This document shows positions 1 to 5,228 of a stretch of 5,228 nt of DNA, in pieces; positions within the stretch are counted from its first letter, which is position 1; the number at the start of each line of letters is the position of its first letter. Position numbers and translations under genes: made by a program. The notes beneath the pieces were generated by a model. That model was not told where the DNA came from, ran no database searches, and saw only the letters and a program-made list of their open reading frames with translations. Source of the stretch: DASYML01 sp034665545 (lineage in GTDB: Bacteria > Acidobacteriota > Blastocatellia > Pyrinomonadales > Pyrinomonadaceae); assembly GCA_034665545.1 (NCBI GenBank), contig JAXDFO010000472.1:1-5228 (forward strand), given 5' to 3'.

Positions 1-1
1 G

Positions 2-2020
2 GTCGGCGCGGACGGCAGCCTTTACTATCTGGCGAGGGGCGTCGGCTCGATTTATAAAGTGCAGTACACGGCGAGCCTCGCGCCGAGCATCACGACGCAG
101 CCCGCCAGCCAGTCGGTTCTCAGTGGACAGTCCGTGACCTTCACGGTCGCCGCTTCCGGCAACCAGCCGCTCTCTTATCAATGGCAACGCAACAACGTCA
201 ACATCAACGGCGCGACGAGCGCGAGCTACACAATCTCTTCTGTCGCGCCCTCAGACAACGGCGCGCACTTTCGCGTCATCGTCACCAACAGTTTCGGCAG
301 CACGACGAGCGACAATGCGATTCTCACTATCAAACTGAGCAGCCCGCCTACGGGGACCATCACCGCGCCTGCCAACGGTTCGTTCTATAACGCTGGCGAC
401 ACCATCAATTATTCCGGGACGGCGACGGACCCGGACGAAGGCCCGTTGCCGCCGAGCGCGTTCACATGGCAGGTTGATTTTCATCACGACACGCACGTTC
501 ACCCGTTCATCCCCGCGACGAGCGGAGCCACGAGCGGTTCCTTCGTCATCCCCAGGTTGGGAGAGACTTCAACCAACGTCTGGTATCGCATCATCCTCAC
601 GGTGATGGATTCCGGCGGGCTGACGCACACTTCATTCGTGGACATCTTCCCGCGCGTCGCTACGATTACACTGGGAACAAATTTCTCCGGCCTCCTGCTC
701 ACGCTCGACGGTCAACCGCAGACCGCGCCCTTCTCAGTCTCAAGTGTCGTCGGCATGACGCGGTCTCTGGGAGCCATCTCGCCGCAAACCGTCAACGGCA
801 TCACTTACGAATTCGTATCATGGTCCGACGGCGGGGCGGCCACGCACGACATCAACACGCCCGCGACCGCCACGACCTACACGGCGACCTTCAACGTCAA
901 GTCGGAGACGCCATCCAACACGATACAGTTCGCCGCGTCCAGCTATACCGTCAACGAGTCGGAGACGAGCGCGACCATCACGCTCACACGTTCGGGCGAC
1001 ATCGGACAGCCCGCGACGGTTGACTATGTCGCCAGCAACGGGACCGCGTCGGACCGCTCAGACTACACGACCGCCACGGGCACGCTCACCTTCGAGGCCG
1101 GGTTGACGAGCAAGACCTTCACGGTCCTGCTCACGGATGACCTCTACGTTGAGAACAACGAGACTATCAACCTGACCCTGAGCAACCCGACGGGCGGCGT
1201 CGCGCTCGGCAGCCAGAGCACGGCCCTCATTATCATCAACGACAACGACACGGCGCAGCCCACGACCAACCCTGCGGACGTGGCCCGGTTCTTCGTCCGC
1301 CAGCATTACCACGATTTTCTCAACCGCGAGCCGGACCCCGGCGGCCTCGATTACTGGACCTTCCAAATCACGAAATGCAACGGCGATGCGCTCTGCATTC
1401 ACAACACGCGCATCAACGTCTCTGCGGCCTTCTTCGTCGAACAGGAATTTCAACAGACCGGCTATTTCGTCTATCGCATGTACAAGGCCGCGCTCGGTCG
1501 CCGCGTCGCTTACCTCGAATTCATGAAAGACCGCAGCCGCTTGCAGGTCAGTGGAAATCTGGAAACTGAGAAGCAAGCTTACGCGCTCGACTTCGTAGGG
1601 CGCGCGGAGTTCGTGACGAAGTATCAGGGCAAGACTACGGACGCGACATTCGTTGATGCCTTATTGCAGTCCGTGACGAGTTCGTCCGGCATTGACCTTT
1701 CGAGCAAGCGCGCAGATCTCATCGCGGAATACGACGCGGGCAGTGGACAGACTGATGCGCGCACGCGCGCGTTGCGCAAGCTGATAGAGTACCCGGACTA
1801 TCAACAGGGCGAGTACAATCGCGCCTTCGTCCTGGCCCAATATTTCGGCTATCTGCGGCGCGACCCGGACGAGGGCGGCTACCTCTTCTGGCTCGACGTG
1901 CTCAATAACAAAGTGCCCGGCAACTATCGCAACATGGTCTGCGCCTTCATCACCAGCGCAGAATACCAGGACCGCTTCAGCCCCGTCAGAACCCACACCA
2001 ACTCCGAATGTGGACCATAA
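2..2020 (+). CDS. C-terminal part of a modular exported protein: sugar dehydrogenase-like propeller end, Ig-like, Calx-beta, DUF4214
   Basis: The reading frame is open to the left edge, so this is a 5'-truncated gene of about 672 visible residues. The GTG at 59 is internal: the 19 codons before it give DGSLYYLARGVGSIYK, which reads like the closing strand of a PQQ-dependent glucose/sorbosone dehydrogenase beta-propeller. Counting from codon 59, an Ig-like domain follows at about 8-92 (SGQSVTF, YQWQRN, DNGAHFRV). Residues 95-280 are a beta-rich module with a His-rich FHHDTHVHPF stretch and a WSDGGAATH end, often found after such propellers. A Calx-beta domain spans about 288-398 (YTVNESETSATITLTRSG, IINDND). 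The DUF4214 region at 403-640 has two related motifs, FLNREPDPGGLDYW and YLRRDPDEGGYLFW, and Cys at 440, 446 and 628. The protein is presumably secreted or surface-bound; the signal peptide and propeller active site lie outside the window. Its substrate is unknown. It ends at TAA, three bases before the intergenic repeat. Confidence 0.9.
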   Translation, partial: VGADGSLYYLARGVGSIYKVQYTASLAPSITTQPASQSVLSGQSVTFTVAASGNQPLSYQWQRNNVNINGATSASYTISSVAPSDNGAHFRVIVTNSFGSTTSDNAILTIKLSSPPTGTITAPANGSFYNAGDTINYSGTATDPDEGPLPPSAFTWQVDFHHDTHVHPFIPATSGATSGSFVIPRLGETSTNVWYRIILTVMDSGGLTHTSFVDIFPRVATITLGTNFSGLLLTLDGQPQTAPFSVSSVVGMTRSLGAISPQTVNGITYEFVSWSDGGAATHDINTPATATTYTATFNVKSETPSNTIQFAASSYTVNESETSATITLTRSGDIGQPATVDYVASNGTASDRSDYTTATGTLTFEAGLTSKTFTVLLTDDLYVENNETINLTLSNPTGGVALGSQSTALIIINDNDTAQPTTNPADVARFFVRQHYHDFLNREPDPGGLDYWTFQITKCNGDALCIHNTRINVSAAFFVEQEFQQTGYFVYRMYKAALGRRVAYLEFMKDRSRLQVSGNLETEKQAYALDFVGRAEFVTKYQGKTTDATFVDALLQSVTSSSGIDLSSKRADLIAEYDAGSGQTDARTRALRKLIEYPDYQQGEYNRAFVLAQYFGYLRRDPDEGGYLFWLDVLNNKVPGNYRNMVCAFITSAEYQDRFSPVRTHTNSECGP

Positions 2021-2023
2021 GGA

Positions 2024-2044
2024 CAGGAGCCAGGAGCCAGGAGC
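2024..2044 (+). repeat. Three tandem CAGGAGC heptamers
   Basis: CAGGAGC occurs three times without interruption (2024-2030, 2031-2037, 2038-2044) and is followed by CAGAAG. The complementary heptamer GCTCCTG occurs twice at 2099-2112, preceded by CTTCTG. The last two copies therefore pair with the opposite arm, and the first copy has no partner. Heptamer repeats of this kind between genes resemble the short tandemly repeated sequences known from cyanobacteria and, as I recall, from Acidobacteriota. Membership in a genome-wide family is inference. Confidence 0.85.
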
Positions 2045-2112
2045 CAGAAGTAAGAGCAGAGCCTTGAGCATGAAGTGCATGCTATCGCTTTTCTTCTGGC
2101 TCCTGGCTCCTG
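2031..2112. repeat. Long inverted repeat (hairpin) between convergent genes; possible REP/MITE-like element or bidirectional terminator
   Basis: The arms at 2031-2050 and 2093-2112 are perfect 20-bp reverse complements. Inside, after a bulged T at 2051, bases 2052-2057 can pair with 2087-2092 (one G-T pair). AGCATG at 2067-2072 can pair with CATGCT at 2078-2083 around a five-base loop. The folded unit is about 82 bases. It starts 10 bases after the TAA of the upstream + gene and ends 4 bases before the TGA of the - strand gene, so it fills the gap between two convergent genes. This position suits transcription termination or mRNA 3'-end protection in both directions. Neither side has a clean U-tract, so a classic intrinsic terminator is not clear. 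The heptamer composition suggests a dispersed palindromic repeat instead. Confidence 0.8.
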
Positions 2113-2116
2113 CCTT

Positions 2117-3322
2117 TCAAGACATCGCGGTGCTGAAGTGGATGGCGAAGATGGCTGTCATGAGGGCGAGGAGAGTTAGGAATATCGCGCGGATGGTTTG
2201 GTCCAGGCGGGGGCGGCGTCCGGCGAGGGCCAGGATGATGAAGATGGGAAAGATGGTCAGGGCGTAGCGCGAGATTGATTGCAGGGCCAGGGCTGAGAGC
2301 GGCACGATGATGCAGAGAAGCGTGTAGAGGGAGAGCGACCATTGACGACGTTTGGCGAGTATGATGCCGCAGGCGAGGGTCGTCACCGCCGCCGCGAAGT
2401 TTAAAAGCCTGAAGTCCCAGCGCACGCTGATCTCAAGCGGGTTCGTCAAGTAATCGAAGAGCGGGCGCAGGAAAAAGCCCGCGCGGTGTCCCCACGCCGC
2501 CTGCACTTTCAAGAAGGCCAGCGCGTCGCCCGTTGTCTCTCGCAGGAAGAACATAAAGGCTAATAGTCCGAGCGGGACAGGCAAGAGCGCGAGCAGTTCT
2601 TTGCGCCAGAACTTTTCACCGCGATGAGTCTGCCAGTATTGGACCAGCAATCCTGGCATGATGAGTATGCCCGTCGGGCGCGTGGCGGTTGCCAGCGCGC
2701 CCAGGATTCCAGCCAGCCACCATCGGCCCCGTCGGGCCGCCAGAAAACATCCCACCGTTAATAACAGGAAGAGAGATTCCGTCACGGGCAGCGAGAAGAA
2801 ATAGCTCGTGGGAAATGCCGCCATGTAAAAAATGGTCCGGTCAGCATCACTCTCATGATAGCCGAACGCGCGCACCGTCTGATGCGTGAGGACGAGCGCG
2901 AGCAGTAGAAAGATGTTCGAGAGAAACGAGCCGGTGAGGGCATACTCGCCTGTCAGCCTGGAGGCCGCGCGCAGCATCAACGGGTAGAGCGGAAAAAAGG
3001 CCCAGGTATGTTGCGCGCCCGCGTCGAAGGGCTGGCGTTCATAACCGTCGCGCGCGATGTTCGCGTACCACAGTCCGTCGGCGTAGAGCATCGCGCGTCC
3101 TAACTTTTGCGCCACCTCCTCTCGCGCCAGCGAGATGCGCGGCTCCTGCACTCCCGGACCAAAATCCCGCACCGGCTCGTCGAAAGAGAGATTGGTCGCC
3201 ATGATGAGGATGAAGAAGATGATGAGACGCGTCAGCGCGAAGGCGAAGAGGGCCGAGCGCACGCATGGCCTCGACAGGATACGACGCCATGCTGGCGTGA
3301 CTTTATCTTCTGTGGTTGACAT
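2117..3322 (-). CDS. Membrane mannosyltransferase, PIG-V/Gpi18-like (GT-C fold)
   Basis: This 401-residue polytopic membrane protein resembles bacterial relatives of the GPI mannosyltransferase PIG-V. Such GT-C enzymes take a sugar from a polyprenyl-phosphate donor and act on the outer face of the membrane. TM1 is at about 22-42. A soluble loop follows with YADGLWYANIARDGY (80-94), corresponding to the conserved Asp / I-A-x-x-G-Y motif of the family, with D82 as candidate catalytic residue. FFPLYP is at 109-113. Further hydrophobic segments lie near 130-150, 163-178, 181-196, 203-227, 243-260, 305-322, 329-347, 351-366 and 377-396. TRPTGIL (214-220) and SRYALTIFPIF (351-361) are typical of these enzymes. 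Length is normal and the ends look intact. The ATG follows the TAG of the upstream GH3 gene with no spacing (TAGATG) and has no strong Shine-Dalgarno, which points to translational coupling. Donor and acceptor sugars cannot be read from the sequence; mannose is by family analogy. Confidence 0.85.
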   Translation of the reverse strand: MSTTEDKVTPAWRRILSRPCVRSALFAFALTRLIIFFILIMATNLSFDEPVRDFGPGVQEPRISLAREEVAQKLGRAMLYADGLWYANIARDGYERQPFDAGAQHTWAFFPLYPLMLRAASRLTGEYALTGSFLSNIFLLLALVLTHQTVRAFGYHESDADRTIFYMAAFPTSYFFSLPVTESLFLLLTVGCFLAARRGRWWLAGILGALATATRPTGILIMPGLLVQYWQTHRGEKFWRKELLALLPVPLGLLAFMFFLRETTGDALAFLKVQAAWGHRAGFFLRPLFDYLTNPLEISVRWDFRLLNFAAAVTTLACGIILAKRRQWSLSLYTLLCIIVPLSALALQSISRYALTIFPIFIILALAGRRPRLDQTIRAIFLTLLALMTAIFAIHFSTAMS

Positions 3323-4954
3323 CTACGGCTGTAATCCAACAGGCAACGTGACGGGCGAGTGGCCGCGCGCGGGAATCAGTCCGGCGATGACGCGAACCGC
3401 CGCCGCTTCCGATTCGACCGCCGATTCAAAGGTCAGGAGCGTCGTCGCGCGTGCGGGCATGTGCGGCAGGACGTAAGGGTTGCCGAAGATGGCCGCGATG
3501 GTCGGCATCCCGGATTGGTCCAACGCTTGAAGTATTCTCGCGTGGGCCTGCGCGAGCGCGATGCTGCCCTTGTACGCCGCGACGCGCGCACAGACCGCGA
3601 CCAGCGCGACATCACAATCGCGCGCCGCTTCGAGCACAGGCTCTATGTCGTCGGCGTCCGCGCTCGATTCAACCAGCCGCGCGTTGAAATGTGCCGCCGC
3701 CTCTTTCGAGAAACGCGAGCCCGCAGGCTCTCTCAAGGCGTGCGCCCAGACGGGGACCGAATCCTTCAGGATAATCGCCACGACGCGTTTCTTTTCAAGA
3801 GGGAGAAGCGAGCGCGGGTCGCGTATGAGCGTCACGCCGCGCTCGAAGAGATGTCTCGCGGTTGAAGTGTGCGAAGGGCTGGCGACCACATCCCAAACTT
3901 TTTCAAGCGAGACCAGTCTCTCGTTTTGAAGACCGCACCAGGCTTTCGCGCTCAGGATGCGCCGCACGGATTGGTCCAACCGCTCAGTCGTGATGCGACC
4001 CTGCGCAACCGCATCGCAGAGCGCGGCGTGAGCGCGCGCCACGTCAACCGGAAAGAGCGCGATATCGCACCCGGCTTCAATCGCACGCACCGTAGCCTCG
4101 CCGGGCTCGTAACGCTTCGCCACCGCTCCCATGTCGAGCGCGTCCGAGAAGACTATGCCGTCAAAGCCGAACTCGCGGCGCAGGATGCCGTCAACGATAG
4201 CGGGCGAGAGCGTGGCGGGGCGCACTTCGTCTGCTTCCGTATCGAGCGAGGGGACGGCTATGTGCGCGGTCATGATGGCGCGCACGCCTCTCTGCACGGC
4301 ATGGCGAAACGGCGGCCACTCGATGCGCTCGAACCTTTCGCGCGGCGCGTTCAAGGTCGGCAGCAGGATGTGCGAATCAAGTGAGGTGTCGCCATGGCCT
4401 GGGAAATGTTTGGCGGTCGCAATCTGCCCGGCGTCCTGCGCAGCGCGTATGAAGGCCGCGCCCCAGTTGGCGACCGTTTCCGGGTCGTCGCTGAAGGCGC
4501 GCGTGTTGATGATGGGATTCGCGGGGTTGTTGTTGACATCTAGGACCGGATAAAAGTTGACGTGAACTCCGATGGCGCGTCCCTCGCGGGCCGTGATGCG
4601 CGCGGCTTCGGCGGCTGACTCCGTATCGCCTGTCGCGGCGAGGGCCATCGCGCGCGGCAGGCGCGTGCCGCCTCGCAACTGCATCCCGACGCCGCCTTCA
4701 AAATCGGAAGCGAAGATGAGAGGAATGCTGGCGCGGACTTGTAGCCGGTTGGTGAGGGCGGCGGTCGTCAGCGCATCTCCGTTGTAGATGATAAAGCCGC
4801 CGACGCCGAGGCTCTCAATCGCGTGGACCAGCCGCGAATATTGCTCGCTCTCTTCATGCATCAGGACGCCGCTCGTCTCCGGCATCAAAAGTTGGCCCAC
4901 GCGCTCTTCCAAAGTCATGCCGCGCAGAGTCTCTTCGACCCACACGGCGTTCAC
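3323..4954 (-). CDS. Family 3 glycoside hydrolase, NagZ-type beta-N-acetylglucosaminidase, two-domain
   Basis: NagZ enzymes remove non-reducing GlcNAc from peptidoglycan fragments such as GlcNAc-anhydroMurNAc-peptides during cell-wall recycling. Numbered from the GTG at 4954 (543 residues), the TIM-barrel domain covers about 5-345. It holds DFEGG (84-88), the diagnostic KHFPGHGDTSLDSH (182-195) with the D193/H195 acid-base dyad, and FSDALDM (269-275) with nucleophile D271. A C-terminal alpha/beta domain (about 365-535) makes it resemble the two-domain Bacillus type rather than the short proteobacterial NagZ. No signal peptide or membrane segment is visible, so a cytoplasmic location is likely. 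Start choice: the frame runs up to a TTG at 4996 with no clear Shine-Dalgarno. GTG 4954 has AGAGGA four bases upstream and sits at the usual distance from the MTLEERVGQLLM block; TTG 4972 is a third option. The first in-frame ATG (4918) would cut into the domain. The stop TAG abuts the ATG of the mannosyltransferase. Activity on other beta-hexosides is possible but less likely given the intact NagZ signature. Confidence 0.93.
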   Translation of the reverse strand: MNAVWVEETLRGMTLEERVGQLLMPETSGVLMHEESEQYSRLVHAIESLGVGGFIIYNGDALTTAALTNRLQVRASIPLIFASDFEGGVGMQLRGGTRLPRAMALAATGDTESAAEAARITAREGRAIGVHVNFYPVLDVNNNPANPIINTRAFSDDPETVANWGAAFIRAAQDAGQIATAKHFPGHGDTSLDSHILLPTLNAPRERFERIEWPPFRHAVQRGVRAIMTAHIAVPSLDTEADEVRPATLSPAIVDGILRREFGFDGIVFSDALDMGAVAKRYEPGEATVRAIEAGCDIALFPVDVARAHAALCDAVAQGRITTERLDQSVRRILSAKAWCGLQNERLVSLEKVWDVVASPSHTSTARHLFERGVTLIRDPRSLLPLEKKRVVAIILKDSVPVWAHALREPAGSRFSKEAAAHFNARLVESSADADDIEPVLEAARDCDVALVAVCARVAAYKGSIALAQAHARILQALDQSGMPTIAAIFGNPYVLPHMPARATTLLTFESAVESEAAAVRVIAGLIPARGHSPVTLPVGLQP

Positions 4955-4958
4955 ACTG

Positions 4959-4964
4959 TCCTCT
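4959..4964 (-). promoter_or_regulatory. Shine-Dalgarno supporting the GTG start of the GH3 gene
   Basis: On the minus strand AGAGGA lies four bases before GTG 4952-4954. It is the best ribosome-binding match near the 5' end of the hydrolase gene. A weaker alternative, AAAGGGG at 4983-4989, stands 10 bases before TTG 4970-4972. Nothing comparable precedes TTG 4996. This is sequence-pattern evidence only. Confidence 0.45.
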
Positions 4965-5005
4965 GTTAGCAATTCTCTTATGCCCCTTTGAATCAAGCTG
5001 CGGGC

Positions 5006-5015
5006 ATCTTAACAC
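5006..5015 (-). promoter_or_regulatory. Weak candidate extended -10 for the GH3-mannosyltransferase operon
   Basis: The minus strand reads TGTTAAGAT within 5006-5014: an extended -10 TG plus TAAGAT, matching four of six TATAAT positions. The expected -35 site about 17 bases upstream (GCATTC at 5029-5034) is poor. A start near 4999 would give a leader of about 45 bases to GTG 4954, and almost none to TTG 4996, so the two choices favour each other. Low confidence. Confidence 0.25.
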
Positions 5016-5020
5016 AGAGA

Positions 5021-5040
5021 CGAGCGAGGAATGCTGCTCG
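5021..5040. promoter_or_regulatory. Short inverted repeat in the divergent intergenic region, possible operator
   Basis: CGAGC (5021-5025) and GCTCG (5036-5040) form a 5-bp inverted repeat around a 10-base centre. The right half overlaps the -35 box of the + strand promoter, and the repeat lies between the two divergent transcription units. The position suits a regulator site, but a 5-bp match in GC-rich DNA can arise by chance. Confidence 0.2.
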
Positions 5041-5067
5041 ACAGTTGGGAGAAGCCAGGTCTATAAT
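5038..5067 (+). promoter_or_regulatory. Sigma-70-like promoter for the divergent + strand gene
   Basis: TCGACA at 5038-5043 matches five of six bases of the TTGACA consensus. It is followed after 18 bases by a perfect TATAAT at 5062-5067. This AT-rich box stands out in a GC-rich region and points to the gene starting at 5076. The predicted transcription start (about 5074-5076) nearly coincides with that ATG. Confidence 0.65.
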
Positions 5068-5075
5068 TCATCTCA

Positions 5076-5228
5076 ATGCGCCTGTCATGCTCGCCGGTCA
5101 AGTCAAGAATCCAACGCCCGTTCGCGGCGATGCTCGTGCTCTGGTTCGGCGGGCTGGGCTGCCTGCTCGGTTGCATCAATGATGCGAGGGCCGCTTCGTA
5201 TGATGAGAGCGGCGCGGCTCAACAACAC
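5076..5228 (+). CDS. 5' end of an exported protein or lipoprotein (partial)
   Basis: From ATG 5076 the frame stays open for 51 codons to the window edge. The product starts with a basic region (K9, R11, R14), then a hydrophobic core AAMLVLWFGGLGCLLGC (17-33), then a polar stretch. This is a clear export signal. LLGC at 30-33 resembles a lipobox with C33 as lipidated residue, although Leu at -2 is less usual. Alternatively ARA at 37-39 would suit signal peptidase I cleavage before A40. The gene lies eight bases after a strong -10 box, which supports it being real and probably read from a leaderless or nearly leaderless message; no Shine-Dalgarno is visible. A later ATG at 5130 (M19) would remove the basic region. 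The mature part is too short to name a family. It is transcribed divergently from the GH3 gene. Confidence 0.6.
   Translation, partial: MRLSCSPVKSRIQRPFAAMLVLWFGGLGCLLGCINDARAASYDESGAAQQH

Noticed and set aside
1058..1576. 172-codon open frame antisense to the Calx-beta/DUF4214 region
   Set aside because: It is opposite a strongly supported domain protein; its Arg/Ala/Val/Glu-rich composition is typical of the complement of GC-rich coding DNA, and it has no recognisable domain.
1661..2080. 139-codon minus-strand frame covering the DUF4214 end and the intergenic hairpin
   Set aside because: Its start lies inside the repeat and its body is antisense to conserved DUF4214 motifs; the apparent hydrophobic N-terminus comes from the heptamer repeat.
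2024..2112. CRISPR or tandem array
   Set aside because: The units are contiguous heptamers forming a palindrome, with no regular spacers.
2093..2119. Classic intrinsic terminator with U-tract
   Set aside because: Only TTT follows the + strand arm, and the minus-strand side has no T-run, so only a possible unconventional terminator role is kept.
2010..2342. Short frames on both strands across the intergenic repeat and the mannosyltransferase 3' end
   Set aside because: They consist of repeat sequence plus antisense or out-of-frame transmembrane coding sequence, with no domain signal.
3869..4384. 171-codon open frame on the + strand inside the GH3 gene
   Set aside because: It overlaps the NagZ catalytic region in antisense, is rich in Arg and His with no domain pattern, and is explained as a shadow of high-GC coding sequence.
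4988..5182. 64-codon + strand frame starting inside the GH3 5' end
   Set aside because: It runs across the divergent promoter and is out of frame with the signal-peptide gene at 5076, which fits the promoter much better.

Overview
The window is a GC-rich bacterial segment, most likely from the Acidobacteriota. I infer class Blastocatellia (the Pyrinomonadaceae group or an uncultivated relative). This rests on the exported protein that joins Ig-like, Calx-beta and DUF4214 modules, and on the heptamer-built intergenic hairpin. Both are features I associate with those genomes from general knowledge; no search was run.

Layout. Positions 2-2020 (+) hold the 3' part of a large multidomain exported protein whose start lies outside the window. 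What is visible is the last strand of a probable PQQ-dependent sugar dehydrogenase-type beta-propeller, an Ig-like domain, a conserved beta-rich linker module, a Calx-beta domain and a two-copy DUF4214 C-terminus. Positions 2021-2116 are a 96-base gap between convergent genes. It is almost filled by a long hairpin built from CAGGAGC heptamers. Positions 2117-3322 (-) encode a polytopic GT-C / PIG-V (Gpi18)-like mannosyltransferase. Positions 3323-4954 or -4996 (-) encode a two-domain family 3 glycoside hydrolase of the NagZ type. Its stop codon directly abuts the mannosyltransferase start, so these two genes form an operon transcribed right to left. Positions 4997-5075 are a short divergent intergenic region with a good sigma-70-like promoter on the + strand. 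Positions 5076-5228 (+) are the 5' end of an exported protein or lipoprotein that runs off the window.

How the genes relate. The GH3 enzyme probably removes GlcNAc in the cytoplasm, as in peptidoglycan recycling. The GT-C protein probably transfers a sugar from a lipid-linked donor at the membrane. Their coupling suggests joint expression around envelope glycans, but no shared substrate is proven. The convergent DUF4214 protein and the divergent signal-peptide gene look like separate units. I found no RNA genes, CRISPR array, insertion sequence or defence system, and nothing that clearly amounts to an undescribed system. The points most worth a second look are the hairpin, the apparently leaderless divergent gene and the modular exported protein.
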